Below are positions 33,224-42,358 of a DNA stretch of 64,000 nt, piece by piece; position 1 is the stretch's first letter; each line of letters starts with the position of its first letter. The stretch spans positions 1-64,000 of the forward strand of contig CAZCAI010000003.1 of NCBI GenBank assembly GCA_964496595.1. The letters run 5' to 3'. The position numbers were made by a program, and so were the translations under genes. The notes under the pieces were generated by a model. The model saw only the letters and a list, made by a program, of their open reading frames with translations, was not told the origin of the DNA and did no database searches. The stretch comes from JAAAOZ01 sp964496595. GTDB taxonomy: Bacteria; Chloroflexota; Anaerolineae; B4-G1; SLSP01.

Positions 33224-33539
33224 GCGCCGGATGGCGGCCCGGCACAAAGCTCTGGTGGAACTCGTCGCTGGCACCGTAGAGCGCCGTCATCCCCAATGCG
33301 ATCCATATCCGCCGCCCCAGCGGCGCCCCGTGAAATCCCAACGCGCGAATGTAGAGCCACGTGAGGATGCCGAACCCCACGAAGTGCCCCGTCTTTTTGA
33401 GGATGAGATCTAAGCGCGATGTTTCCAAGCTGGGCAGGGAACTCTGTGCCGAGAGGAAAAAGATCCCGCTCATCCAGAGGATGGCGGGCAGCCACGCGCG
33501 GAGCCAGCGCATCCACTTCGATTTTGTTGTCTTCGTCAT
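33102..33539 (-). CDS. VanZ-family membrane protein
   Basis: 145 aa from ATG 33539 with AGGAGG 8 bases upstream. Four hydrophobic helices and the VanZ marks KTGHFVGFGILTWL and YGASDEFHQSFVPGR. VanZ-like proteins lower sensitivity to some glycopeptides but most are of unknown role. Its 3' end overlaps scpA by 122 bases on the opposite strand; the overlapped part encodes the hydrophilic tail. Confidence 0.85.
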   Translation of the reverse strand: MTKTTKSKWMRWLRAWLPAILWMSGIFFLSAQSSLPSLETSRLDLILKKTGHFVGFGILTWLYIRALGFHGAPLGRRIWIALGMTALYGASDEFHQSFVPGRHPALTDWMIDMAGALTAALGLHWLLPRLRSPDSSEQRPPGVQS

Positions 33540-33581
33540 AAAAAGCACCTCCTGGTGATGTCTCGCTGATTTATGTGTACG

Positions 33582-33624
33582 TAGTCAGGCACAAAACGAG
33601 TGAAACGAAGTGAAGTGCCGTTGT
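33582..33624. repeat. Dispersed repeat TAGTCAGGCA ... GTGCCGTTGT, copy 1
   Basis: TAGTCAGGCA (33582-33591) and GTGCCGTTGT (33615-33624) 23 bases apart. The same two blocks, inverted and 21 bases apart, lie at 60824-60864. Confidence 0.55.
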
Positions 33625-33638
33625 ATGTGGCGAGAAAT

Positions 33639-33671
33639 TCAAAGAACGCAGGATTTTCCTGCGTTCTTTGA
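33639..33671 (-). terminator. Terminator of the dehydrogenase gene
   Basis: TCAAAGAACGCAGGA (33639-33653) with TCCTGCGTTCTTTGA (33657-33671), a perfect 15-bp stem with a 3-base loop, downstream of the minus-strand gene at 33709; T-rich sequence follows. Confidence 0.75.
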
Positions 33672-33708
33672 TGGATATTGGCGTTTAGCCGTAATTTTTT
33701 GGAATGGC

Positions 33709-34827
33709 CTACAGATTATCCGCCACGGCCTCGGCCATCTCCAAGGTGGAGGCGTCGCCGCCCAGATCGTAGGTGCGCACCTTGCCGGCGGCGATCACCT
33801 GGCCGATGGCCTGCTGGAGCGCCAAGCCCTTATCCCGCTCGCCAAGCCAGTCCAGCATCAGCTTGGTGGCTAACAACATCGCCGTGGGATTGACCTTGTA
33901 CAACCCCGCGTACTTGGGCGCGGAGCCGTGCGTCGGCTCGAAGACGGCGAAGTCGTCGCCGATGTTGCCGCTGGCCGCGAACCCCAATCCGCCCACCAGT
34001 TGCGCCGCCAGGTCGGAGATGATGTCGCCGAACATGTTGCTGGCGACTAATACGCCGTAGTCCTGCGGATTCTTCACCAGCCACATCGCCATCGCATCGA
34101 CGTTGGTCTCCCACAGATCGATGTCGGCGTATTCAGCGGCGATCTTGCGCGCCTCCCGCACCATCAGGCCGGAGGTCTCGCGGATGACGTTAGGCTTCTC
34201 CACGAGGGTCACGGTGGGGTAGTTGAATTTCTTAGCGTACTCAAAGGCGGCGCGTAGGATGCGCTGGCAGCCCGCGCGCGTGAAGATGCGCGTGGAGAGC
34301 GCGATGTCCTCGCCGGACACGCCCTCGAAGGCGGCCATGTTAGGGCTGAGTTCCTCCAACTTCGCCCGGAGATCATCGGGCAGCGGGTGGAATTCCACGC
34401 CCGCGTAGAGGCCCTGCGTGTTCTCGCGGAAGACGACCAGATCGATATTGTCGCGGTAGTTCAGCGGATTGCCCTCGAACGCCTGACACGGGCGCAGATT
34501 GACGTAGAGATCGAACAACTGGCGCAGGCGCACGATGGGGCTGCGATAGACCAGGCCTTTGGCCTGCAACTCGTCGCACAGCTCCGTCGCGGCCTCCTCC
34601 TTGGGCTTGGACGTGATCGCCGCGAAGAGCGCGCAATCGCAGCTCTTGAGCAGCTCGATGGTGCGATCTGGCAGCGGATCGCCCTCCTTGCACCAGAACT
34701 CCCATCCGATGTCGGCATGGACATACTCGGCGCTCAGGCCGATCCTATCCAGCACGATCTTCGCCGCGTCCATCACATCGTTGCCAATGCCATCGCCCGG
34801 CATCAGCGCGATTTTGTACTTCGCCAT
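33709..34827 (-). CDS. Isocitrate/isopropylmalate dehydrogenase-family enzyme
   Basis: 372 aa beta-decarboxylating dehydrogenase: oxidises a 2-hydroxy-tricarboxylate-like acid to a 2-oxoacid with CO2 loss, using NAD(P). The N-terminus MPGDGIGNDV and the substrate loop FRENTQGLYAGVEF, then NVDAMAMWLV and GDIISDLAAQLVGGLG and EPTHGSAPKYAG are all family marks. Whether it uses isocitrate, 3-isopropylmalate or homoisocitrate is not certain from sequence; 372 aa and the NTQGLY loop fit NAD-isocitrate or homoisocitrate types as well. It follows an isomerase small subunit on the same strand, which supports a shared pathway. AGGAGG precedes the ATG. Confidence 0.9.
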   Translation of the reverse strand: MAKYKIALMPGDGIGNDVMDAAKIVLDRIGLSAEYVHADIGWEFWCKEGDPLPDRTIELLKSCDCALFAAITSKPKEEAATELCDELQAKGLVYRSPIVRLRQLFDLYVNLRPCQAFEGNPLNYRDNIDLVVFRENTQGLYAGVEFHPLPDDLRAKLEELSPNMAAFEGVSGEDIALSTRIFTRAGCQRILRAAFEYAKKFNYPTVTLVEKPNVIRETSGLMVREARKIAAEYADIDLWETNVDAMAMWLVKNPQDYGVLVASNMFGDIISDLAAQLVGGLGFAASGNIGDDFAVFEPTHGSAPKYAGLYKVNPTAMLLATKLMLDWLGERDKGLALQQAIGQVIAAGKVRTYDLGGDASTLEMAEAVADNL

Positions 34828-34922
34828 AAAATACCTCCTGAATTTTGTGATTTATATGAATAAGATGAAACATTTGGAGGTTGGACATTGGACGTTAGAT
34901 GCGAGAATCCAACCTCCAACTT

Positions 34923-35429
34923 CTAATTTCCAGACTCCAACCCCAACTGCTTCCGTGCGTGAGGGATCAATCCCCCGTCCTCCAAAATCTCCATCACCTG
35001 CGCGGAATAGGGCGGGAAGCTGTGCTTCCCGCGCGGGGTGATGACCTCGCCCGCTGAGAAATCGATGGTGATCTCCTCGCCGGTTGCGACATCTGCAACC
35101 GCATCACAGGCGACGATGGGCAGCGCGTGATTGATGCAGTTGCGGAAGTAGATGCGCGCGAAGCTGTGGGCCACAATCGCGCCGATGCCCGCCGCCTTGA
35201 GGCAGATCACGGCCTGCTCGCGGGAGCTGCCACAGCCCCAGTTGGTACCCGCGACGATGATGTCGCCGGGTTGCACCGCATCGGCAAAGCCGGGATCTAA
35301 ATCCTCCAGCGCGTGCTCGGCCATCTCATCGGGATCGGTGAGGTTGTAGGTGTACTTGCCGGGGAAAATGACGTCGGTATTCACATCGTCGCCGTACGTC
35401 CAGACACGACCGGTGATTTTTGTTTGCAT
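34923..35429 (-). CDS. Aconitase/isopropylmalate isomerase-type small subunit (a)
   Basis: 168 aa from ATG 35429 (AGGAG upstream). Swivel domain with TNWGCGSSREQAV and the SFARIYFRNCINHALPIV block. Small subunits of this kind work with a large Fe-S subunit to move a hydroxyl on a tricarboxylic acid. The last residues (LESGN) are encoded by a 7-bp-period CCAACCT/CCAACTT repeat that continues past the stop. Its large-subunit partner is one of the two at 42-46 kb; the two lie on the same strand with a kinase/cyclase block between. Confidence 0.88.
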   Translation of the reverse strand: MQTKITGRVWTYGDDVNTDVIFPGKYTYNLTDPDEMAEHALEDLDPGFADAVQPGDIIVAGTNWGCGSSREQAVICLKAAGIGAIVAHSFARIYFRNCINHALPIVACDAVADVATGEEITIDFSAGEVITPRGKHSFPPYSAQVMEILEDGGLIPHARKQLGLESGN

Positions 35430-35554
35430 GGTCAACTCCTGGTTCTTGTCGCTGATCTGTGTTTGTGATTATACCAAATAATACCACAACGCCGCCTTCC
35501 CTTTGTCACCCAACGGATCGCGGCGTGTCATGCAATGCCAATGGCACAGGCGTC

Positions 35555-38500
35555 CTATACTTCCTCTGTCAGCGCCAACGCCTCAGCAATGGCTTGATCC
35601 AGCGATAGCTTGGCGCCCGCGTCCCAGGCCGCGCGGAACGCTGCTTCACCTAGCGCGGCCCGTGTGGTTGCCATCACCTGCTCGTAAACGCCCCGTTGCA
35701 ACGGTGGCAGTGTCACCCCCGCGCTGGCGCGCAAAGTTTCAGCGGCGGCGGCGAGATGGACGGCGCGGACGTTGTTCCCCCTTGCCTCAGACACCGCCGC
35801 CGGCCCTATCAGGTTCCATATCATTTCAGATTTAAGGCCCATCTCCTGGTTGAGCGTCAGGCTTTCTACAAACATAGCGCGCGCGCTGTGGGTATCTCCC
35901 TGGAGGAGATTCAGGTACCCCAGGTAGTTGAGCGACTCCGCGACGCCGCGTTTGTTACCCATCTTGCGCCGCAGGCTCAAACACTCTTCATGCAAGGCCC
36001 GCGCTTCGGTGTAGTCGCCTTGAGACAGCGCCACATTCCCCAGGTTATTGAGCGAGGACGAGATCCCCTGCCTGTCACCCATTTCGCGTTTCAGGCTCAG
36101 GCTCTCTTCATACAAGGCCCGCGCCGCAGCGTAGTCGCCTTGATTGCTCGCCACAAGTCCCAAGTTGTTGAGCGACACCGCGATGCCCTGCTTGTCACCC
36201 ATCTCGCGCCGCAGGCTCAAGCTTTCTTCATACAAGGCCCGCGCCTCGGCGTAGTCGCCCCGCTTCAAAGCCGCCACCCCCAGGTTTTGAAGCGAACCCG
36301 CGACGCCTTGCTTGTCCCCCATCTCGCGCTCCAGGCTCAGGCACTCTTCCAGCATGGCCCGCGCCGCGCCGTAGTCGCCCAGATTCAAGGCCACCATCCC
36401 CAGGTTGTTGAGCGAAGCCGAGATGCCCCATTTGTCACCCATCTTGCGCCGTAGGCTCAGGCTTTCTTCAAACAATGCCCGCGCCTCGACGTAGTTGCCC
36501 TGCTTCAAAACCACAATCCCCAAATTGTTGAGCGCCAAGGCCACGCTCACTAGATCGCCCTTTTTCTGTGCCAGCGCCAGCCCTTCATTTAACCGCGCGC
36601 GTGCTTCAGCGTAATTGCCCTGAGCGCCCAAGACGATCCCTGTTTCGATCAGCAGCTTGGCCAACCCGGCGCTGTCATCTGACGCTGACTGTATTTCTCT
36701 GGCCTGGGCCAGCCAGTTGAGGGCGGCTTCGTATGCGCCGCGTTGGCGGTTTAACTTGCCTAGCGCGAACTGCGCCCTGGTTTTCTTCTCAACGGTATCA
36801 TGGGCTAAGGCTAACGCGGCGCGGTAGTCGCTTTCAGCTTCCTCCCACTGCCCCATCAACTCCAACACCTGTCCCCGCTGCAAATAAAGGGCGAATTTGT
36901 CCTGGTCATCTGGCAACAAGGTCAACAAGCGCGTGTAAAAATCAATCGCGGCCTCGTTGGCGAAGACCTTTTCCGCGGCCTCGCCCGCCAGCTTCAGGTA
37001 GTGAATCTCTTTCGCCACGTCTTCGGCGTAGCGGTAGTGATAGGCCAGCAGCGGCCAGAAGGTGTGCGCTTCGGGATGGGCCTCGTACCACGCGGCGGCG
37101 GTGCGGTGCAGATCGCGGCGTTGCGCAAAGAGCAGGGTTTGGTAGGCGGCCTCTTGCGTGATGATGTGCTTGAACATATAGGTCAGTTCCGGCTCCAGCG
37201 TTTCGAGAAAGGTGAAATCGGCGGCCTGGAGTGCGGTTAGATGGGTTCTCAGCACCGCTTTGAGGGTTGTGGCGTAGCGGTTGAGCGTGTAAAAGAGCGG
37301 CGCATACGTGAAGGAGCGCCCCAGCACCGCCGCCACTTTGAGAATGAACTGGCGCTCGGCCGGCTGGCGATCTAAGCGCGCCAGGATCAGCCCGTGCAGT
37401 GTGTCGGGCAGGGCGCGTTGGGCGGTCTCCCAATCGTCCCGGATGCGACACGTGGCCGGCGCAGCTTCAGCGCCTTCCGCCGCCTCGATGACGCCGGTAT
37501 CACGCAGGTGGAACACCAGCTCCTCGGCGAAGAAGGGGTTGCCATTGGCGCGCGCAGTCACCAGGTCGATCAGCGGCGCGGGCAGCGCGGCCACAGGGAC
37601 GCGCAAGCGGTGCGCCATCAGCGCGTGAATGTCCTCCGCCGCCAGCGCCGTCAAGGACAATTCGCGCGTGAACGGCTGCGCCCGCAGTTCGGAGAACACG
37701 GCGCGCCCGATACCGGTTTCTGGAAGCGGGCGGCTGATCAGGACGCATAAGAAGGGCGCGTTGTGCAAGGTCAGGGAGCGGATCACCTGCTGGACAAGTT
37801 GCCACGACAGGTCGTCCAGCCAGTGGACGTCATCGAGGATCAACACCAGCGGGCGCTCGTCTGTCCACGCTTGCAAGAGCGCCGTCGCCACTAATGTCAC
37901 ATTTTGCTGGCGCAGATTCGCGTCGAGCGAGTGGGTCAAGGCGGTTTCGGGCAACTCCAGGCCCAGGATGTCGTTCAGCACGGGCCAGCGCGCCGCGTGC
38001 TCAGGGATGAGTTGCGGAGCTAACGCCGCGACGCGCGCGCGGCGCGCGGGCATCTCCGGCACATCCTCCAGGTGGAAGTATGAGGTGAAGACCTCACGCC
38101 AGGCGCGATAGGGCGTCTGTTGCTCGATGCTCTGCCCGTTGCCGGTAAGCCCGGTCAGGCCGCGCTCGCGGGCCATGTGCTTCAGCAGCTCCACCAGATG
38201 AGATTTGCCAATCCCGGCCTCGCCTTCGATGAGCGCCACACGCGGCGCGCCACCCTCTACCTCTTCCAATACCTGTTCCAGGATGGCAGCTTCCGCGCGG
38301 CGGCCTACCATTACAGGCGGCGCTGTGGATTGCGCCGCCTTCCCGACCGCGGGGCGATAGACGCGAATCAGCCCGGCGCGGCCTTTGAGGCGTACCGGCG
38401 GCAAGCTCTCGAAGGCGACCTTATCCCGCGCCTGGCGATAGACGCTGTACGAACAACGCATCTCGCCGGGCGGGGCCGCCGTCATCAGCCGGGCGGCCAA

Positions 38501-39655
38501 CACCACATCGCTGCCAATCGCTCCATAGGAACGGCGCGTGACGCCGCCATACGCTCCGGTGCGCGCCGGGCCGCTGGCCAGGCCGATTTGCAGCGCCAGA
38601 AAGCGCAAGGCATCCGGCAACGCCAGCAAACTCTCGGCCGCGCGCACGGCGCGGAAAGCGTCATCATCGTGCGCCGCGAGGGCGCCAAAGACGACGTAGA
38701 GGAAACTGCCCTTGTCGCCAATCGTCACCTGGAGCAGGTCGCCGGCGTAGCGCGTCGCCGTCTGTTGTACATGGCGGATGAACGCATCCAACTTCGCGCC
38801 GACGGCGGGATCGCGGTCATAATCCATGCCGGTGAAGCGCAGGAAGAGCGCGACGACCGGGCGCAATTCGGGGGGAGCATCGCTATCGCCCTCGCGCAGG
38901 CGGGCGTAGAGCGGCGCGAGAATCCAGGGGCGGAGCTGCGCGTCCGCGAGCGTGGTTTCTGCTGGCGCCGGCCACGGGTCGACCTTCGCCGGGGCCGCGA
39001 GCGACCGCAGCACGGTGAATTCACTCCCTTCTTCGGGATGGATGCGGATTTCGCCCGGCGTCGCCGCGCCCTGGAGCGCCGCGCGCGCCGAGGGGGCCAG
39101 CACAATCTCGCCTTGCTGCGCCATCCCTTCGGCCTGGGACATGGCGCGCAGGGGCGCGCCGGTCAAGATATCCATCTGGTGCACCGCCGGATCGCCCACG
39201 ACGAAGCGCCGCGCTGCGCCGCAGGCGATGCCGATTTTGACCGTCAACGCCGCGTGCACGCCGGGGAGCACCTCCGCATCGGTGAAAGGAACCATCGCGC
39301 GCTGCATCGCCAGGGCGGCGGTCGCCGCGCGCGTCACGGAGCCACCAGGAAGTCTGACCCCGCTCAGGTTGGCATCATCAAACCAACAGGTGATCGCATC
39401 GCCCACGAAGTCGATGACACTGCCGCGATGCTGTTCCACCTGGTGGACCAGGCTATCGTAGACTTGCCCCAGCAGGCGTGTCATCTCCTCGGCGGCGCGT
39501 TGCGGGCCGAGTTGTTCGGCGAGCGCCTCGAACAAGGGTGTGAAGCCGCTGATGTCGGCGAAAAGCGCCGCGCCGTGGGTGTGCTCCGGCAGCTCTGCGC
39601 CGCGTGCTAAGGCGCGGAGGCGATCTTGGGGCAGGTAGGGGTGTAGGTTCAACAT
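35555..39655 (-). CDS. Nucleotidyl cyclase-AAA ATPase-TPR protein
   Basis: 1,366 aa from ATG 39655. Class III cyclase domain 1 (about 25-190) keeps ALFADISGFTP and DFVGDAITCWF with its metal Asp residues. A second cyclase-like domain (about 265-440) has lost the first metal Asp (FLRFTGMD) and looks degenerate. Then an AAA/STAND ATPase (Walker A EGEAGIGKSHL at about 473, LILDDVHWLDDL as Walker B), a helical region, and about eight 40-aa tetratricopeptide repeats (about 890-1240). It resembles the adenylate cyclase/STAND ATPase regulators. The ATG overlaps the kinase stop by seven bases, so the two are one signalling operon. Confidence 0.9.
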   Translation of the reverse strand: MLNLHPYLPQDRLRALARGAELPEHTHGAALFADISGFTPLFEALAEQLGPQRAAEEMTRLLGQVYDSLVHQVEQHRGSVIDFVGDAITCWFDDANLSGVRLPGGSVTRAATAALAMQRAMVPFTDAEVLPGVHAALTVKIGIACGAARRFVVGDPAVHQMDILTGAPLRAMSQAEGMAQQGEIVLAPSARAALQGAATPGEIRIHPEEGSEFTVLRSLAAPAKVDPWPAPAETTLADAQLRPWILAPLYARLREGDSDAPPELRPVVALFLRFTGMDYDRDPAVGAKLDAFIRHVQQTATRYAGDLLQVTIGDKGSFLYVVFGALAAHDDDAFRAVRAAESLLALPDALRFLALQIGLASGPARTGAYGGVTRRSYGAIGSDVVLAARLMTAAPPGEMRCSYSVYRQARDKVAFESLPPVRLKGRAGLIRVYRPAVGKAAQSTAPPVMVGRRAEAAILEQVLEEVEGGAPRVALIEGEAGIGKSHLVELLKHMARERGLTGLTGNGQSIEQQTPYRAWREVFTSYFHLEDVPEMPARRARVAALAPQLIPEHAARWPVLNDILGLELPETALTHSLDANLRQQNVTLVATALLQAWTDERPLVLILDDVHWLDDLSWQLVQQVIRSLTLHNAPFLCVLISRPLPETGIGRAVFSELRAQPFTRELSLTALAAEDIHALMAHRLRVPVAALPAPLIDLVTARANGNPFFAEELVFHLRDTGVIEAAEGAEAAPATCRIRDDWETAQRALPDTLHGLILARLDRQPAERQFILKVAAVLGRSFTYAPLFYTLNRYATTLKAVLRTHLTALQAADFTFLETLEPELTYMFKHIITQEAAYQTLLFAQRRDLHRTAAAWYEAHPEAHTFWPLLAYHYRYAEDVAKEIHYLKLAGEAAEKVFANEAAIDFYTRLLTLLPDDQDKFALYLQRGQVLELMGQWEEAESDYRAALALAHDTVEKKTRAQFALGKLNRQRGAYEAALNWLAQAREIQSASDDSAGLAKLLIETGIVLGAQGNYAEARARLNEGLALAQKKGDLVSVALALNNLGIVVLKQGNYVEARALFEESLSLRRKMGDKWGISASLNNLGMVALNLGDYGAARAMLEECLSLEREMGDKQGVAGSLQNLGVAALKRGDYAEARALYEESLSLRREMGDKQGIAVSLNNLGLVASNQGDYAAARALYEESLSLKREMGDRQGISSSLNNLGNVALSQGDYTEARALHEECLSLRRKMGNKRGVAESLNYLGYLNLLQGDTHSARAMFVESLTLNQEMGLKSEMIWNLIGPAAVSEARGNNVRAVHLAAAAETLRASAGVTLPPLQRGVYEQVMATTRAALGEAAFRAAWDAGAKLSLDQAIAEALALTEEV
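35950..36680 (-). repeat. Six or more 120-bp near-identical repeats inside the cyclase gene
   Basis: Units of about 120 bases, each encoding a 40-aa TPR with NNLG and GDYxEARALxEESLSLRREMGD. Identity between units is high at the DNA level, including silent sites (for example the GTAGTCGCC block), so they were copied or homogenised recently. Confidence 0.85.
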
Positions 39656-41916
39656 TCGCGGGCCGATTGTGCTGTCCGCGCCGCTTCTAAGAGCGCGTTG
39701 ATCTCTGCGAATCTGAAGTTGCTCAAGGCATCTAAGAGCGCGTCCCCGATGGCGGCATCGGCCTGCTGAACGCGCGTTCCCCATGCTTGTAATTGCTCCC
39801 AATCCCCGATGAGGCACGCCTGCGCTATCTCTTGCAACTCCTCATCCGAGCAGAGGGCCGCCAGCGGGTTGGCGAGAGCGATCAATGCCGGGTCGGGTTC
39901 AGCCGCTGCCTCCGAGGCGTGAGTTGGGGGTGCTTCCGGCAGGGTGAAGAAGAAGGTCGTCCCCTCTCCTACGACGCTGTGTACGCCCACTTCGCCGCCC
40001 AGTTTCTCCATCATGCGCTTGACGATGGAGAGGCCCAGCCCGTGCCCCGCCGCGCGCGCCTTATCCAGACGGGTGAAGGGGGTGAACAATCGCGCCTGTG
40101 CTTGCGGCGCGATGCCCGGCCCGTTATCCCGCACCCAAAACGCGATGTGGCCGTCTGGATTTTGCAGGTCAGAAAAGAGCGCGGAGATTCCTGCTTCTTT
40201 AGACGTTAGATGATCGAGCCGGGTGTATCCCAGCTCCACACGCGACGGAATGTCCTCCTCCGGGCGGCCGCCATATTTCAGCGCGTTGCTGATGTAGTTG
40301 GCCCAGACCTCTTCTACCCAGGCCGCATGCCCCATCACAACCGGCCACTGATCCGGTTGGATAATCTCGGCGCGAAATTGCGTGATGACGGAGGCTAACC
40401 GTTCGTGGATTTCTGTGATGACGGCGCACATCTTCACGGGCGATAATTCAATATCAGCCTGTCGCACGTTGGCGAATTGAAGCAATTCGGTGATGATGTT
40501 CCCCATTTTTCTCCCGGTTTTGAGAATGATCTCCGCTGATTTCCGTTCCTGCGACGCGACCGGGAGCATCTCCACCAGGACGCCGCTGTGTCCCACGACA
40601 AGGGTCAGGGGATTTTTGAGATCGTGAGCGACGGTGCTCGAAAAGGCCTTTAAATCGTCGATAAGACGCTCGCGCGCGACGATTTCCTGACTCAACTGCG
40701 CGTTAAGTTGTTGGGTGCGCGCCATCGCGCGTTGCAGATCGGCCGTTCGCGCATCAACCAGCTCTTCCAGGTGTTCCTGATGCCGTTGTAATGCCAGTTC
40801 CGCGCGCTCGCGTTCGTCGATTTCGCGCTGCGCCTGTTGGTATAGATGGGCGTTGTGGATGGCAATGGCCGCTTGCTGCGCTAACGCTTCTAACCGTCCT
40901 GCATCCTGCTCCGTGTAGAAGCCGGGCGTTGCGCTGAGGACGTTCATATAGCCAAGCAATCGGGCGTGCTGATGAATCGGGACGCCGATGTAAGAGCGAA
41001 TCCACCGGTGCTCGGGGCGCGAATAGACCCATGCGTCATCCTGCGTCACATCGGGGATGACGAGGGGCTGCAATGTCTGGCGCATCCGCGTCAGACCGGG
41101 CACCTGCGATATCTTTAATTTGGTTTGTTGCAGGGTGTCGGCGGTGCCGTAATGTTCATATCCGCGCCCGCGACATACCCACGCCATATCGCCCTCGACG
41201 AGCATAATGTTGGCGGCGTCGTATTGAACCAGCGCACCGATATGGGATAGGATGCGATCTAGCACCACTTCGTAATTCAAGGTGCTGGTCAACGCGGCGT
41301 TGATTTGTTGTAACGCCGCTAGCGTATGTTGTTGTTGCAATGCGATTTTTAGGGTTGTCGCGCTGTCGGCCACGCGCTGTTGTAGGGCGGCGACCAGGCG
41401 CGCGTTCTCGATGGCTATCACGGCCTGCGCTGCCAGCAGGGTCAGACAACTCACGTCTGCCTTATCGAAGGGGGCGTGATCGCATTTGTTGACCACCTCC
41501 AACACGCCGATGCGTCGCTCCTTGAAAGAGAGCGGGACGGCGACCAGTGAGACTATTACCTGGCCGGTCAGCTTTTCGACCGCCGGATAATAGCCCGGAT
41601 CGGTTCGGGCATCGGAGGCGATGATCGGCGCGTTGTCCGCGAAGGCTTGACCGGCGAGCGATCCCGCGACGGGCACGGGTACATCGTGCAGGTGTTCTTC
41701 ATAGTGACTGACGACCTTAAAATGCAGTTCACTGCAATGCGCTTCGCTATTCGGGGCGGTCTCATCCTGCGCCTCACACAACAGGAGGCCGGCAGATTCC
41801 GCCTGGGTTAAATCCACGGCCGTCTGGACGATCTGCCGGAGGAGATCCTCTAAGGAAACGGTCGTGATCAAGTTTCGGGTGATCTGGAGTATCTGCTGGG
41901 TTTCCCGGCATTCCAT
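39649..41916 (-). CDS. Sensor histidine kinase with two GAF domains
   Basis: 755 aa. GAF 1 (about 15-180) and GAF 2 (about 205-365), a coiled coil, HisKA with STVAHDLKNPL (His about 430), an N-box WANYISNALKYGG, VRDNGPGIAPQ and GHGLGLSIV, then a roughly 75-aa C-terminal extension. No membrane helix, so cytosolic. Directly upstream of, and overlapping, the cyclase protein. No response regulator is encoded here; the cyclase protein may be the output. GGAGGGG precedes the ATG. Confidence 0.93.
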   Translation of the reverse strand: MECRETQQILQITRNLITTVSLEDLLRQIVQTAVDLTQAESAGLLLCEAQDETAPNSEAHCSELHFKVVSHYEEHLHDVPVPVAGSLAGQAFADNAPIIASDARTDPGYYPAVEKLTGQVIVSLVAVPLSFKERRIGVLEVVNKCDHAPFDKADVSCLTLLAAQAVIAIENARLVAALQQRVADSATTLKIALQQQHTLAALQQINAALTSTLNYEVVLDRILSHIGALVQYDAANIMLVEGDMAWVCRGRGYEHYGTADTLQQTKLKISQVPGLTRMRQTLQPLVIPDVTQDDAWVYSRPEHRWIRSYIGVPIHQHARLLGYMNVLSATPGFYTEQDAGRLEALAQQAAIAIHNAHLYQQAQREIDERERAELALQRHQEHLEELVDARTADLQRAMARTQQLNAQLSQEIVARERLIDDLKAFSSTVAHDLKNPLTLVVGHSGVLVEMLPVASQERKSAEIILKTGRKMGNIITELLQFANVRQADIELSPVKMCAVITEIHERLASVITQFRAEIIQPDQWPVVMGHAAWVEEVWANYISNALKYGGRPEEDIPSRVELGYTRLDHLTSKEAGISALFSDLQNPDGHIAFWVRDNGPGIAPQAQARLFTPFTRLDKARAAGHGLGLSIVKRMMEKLGGEVGVHSVVGEGTTFFFTLPEAPPTHASEAAAEPDPALIALANPLAALCSDEELQEIAQACLIGDWEQLQAWGTRVQQADAAIGDALLDALSNFRFAEINALLEAARTAQSAREC

Positions 41917-41968
41917 ACGAATTTACCCCTCCGAGTAAAAAAATAAGCATTGTTGAGCATTATGGCTT

Positions 41969-42000
41969 TTGACTTCACGCCTCAACTTGAGTATACTCAA
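41969..42000 (+). promoter_or_regulatory. Promoter and palindromic operator of the antitoxin
   Basis: TTGACT (41969-41974), 17 bases, TATACT (41992-41997). The -10 lies inside the perfect 14-bp palindrome TTGAGTATACTCAA (41987-42000), as expected for self-repression by the antitoxin encoded next. Confidence 0.7.
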
Positions 42001-42035
42001 ATTGACAGAGGTTCCTATTTGAAAGGATAAACTCT

Positions 42036-42293
42036 ATGACGCTGATCAATAAAAGTGCGACGGTTCAAGTAACGTTAGACGAAATACTGAAAGATCTACA
42101 AGCCTACCTCAAAAAAGTCGAGTTAGGCGAAACGTTGATTATCCTCAAAGCGGGCAAGCCCTTAGCCGAGGTAAAACCGCTCACCGGGGAGGAAAAATCG
42201 TGCCGCCCCTTTGGATTAGGTGCGGGTGATTTCACAGTTCCCGATGACTTCGACGCGCCGCTGCCCGAATCTATCCTTCAGGAATTTGAGTAA
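42036..42293 (+). CDS. Phd-family antitoxin without toxin
   Basis: 85 aa. VELGETLIILKAGKPLAEVKPL is typical (shown in part: GETLIILKAGKPLAEVKP), and FTVPDDFDAPLPESILQEFE-type tails (here VPDDFDAPLPE) usually neutralise a PIN toxin. No toxin follows: only 65 bases separate it from the next gene, which is on the other strand. AAAGGATAA precedes the ATG. Confidence 0.85.
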   Translation: MTLINKSATVQVTLDEILKDLQAYLKKVELGETLIILKAGKPLAEVKPLTGEEKSCRPFGLGAGDFTVPDDFDAPLPESILQEFE

Positions 42294-42358
42294 GTTCCTC
42301 TTGTAGTTAGCCTCGCTTTGTCCCCGTGGCTCGGCGAGACGCCGGCCACAACACTGAG

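Noticed and set aside
35950..36680. Evenly spaced near-identical repeats, CRISPR-like at first sight
   Set aside because: The units are 120 bases, contiguous, and encode tetratricopeptide repeats.
38120..39610. 496-codon plus-strand frame opposite the cyclase gene
   Set aside because: High-GC shadow frame with Arg/Gly-rich composition; the minus-strand cyclase domains are clear.
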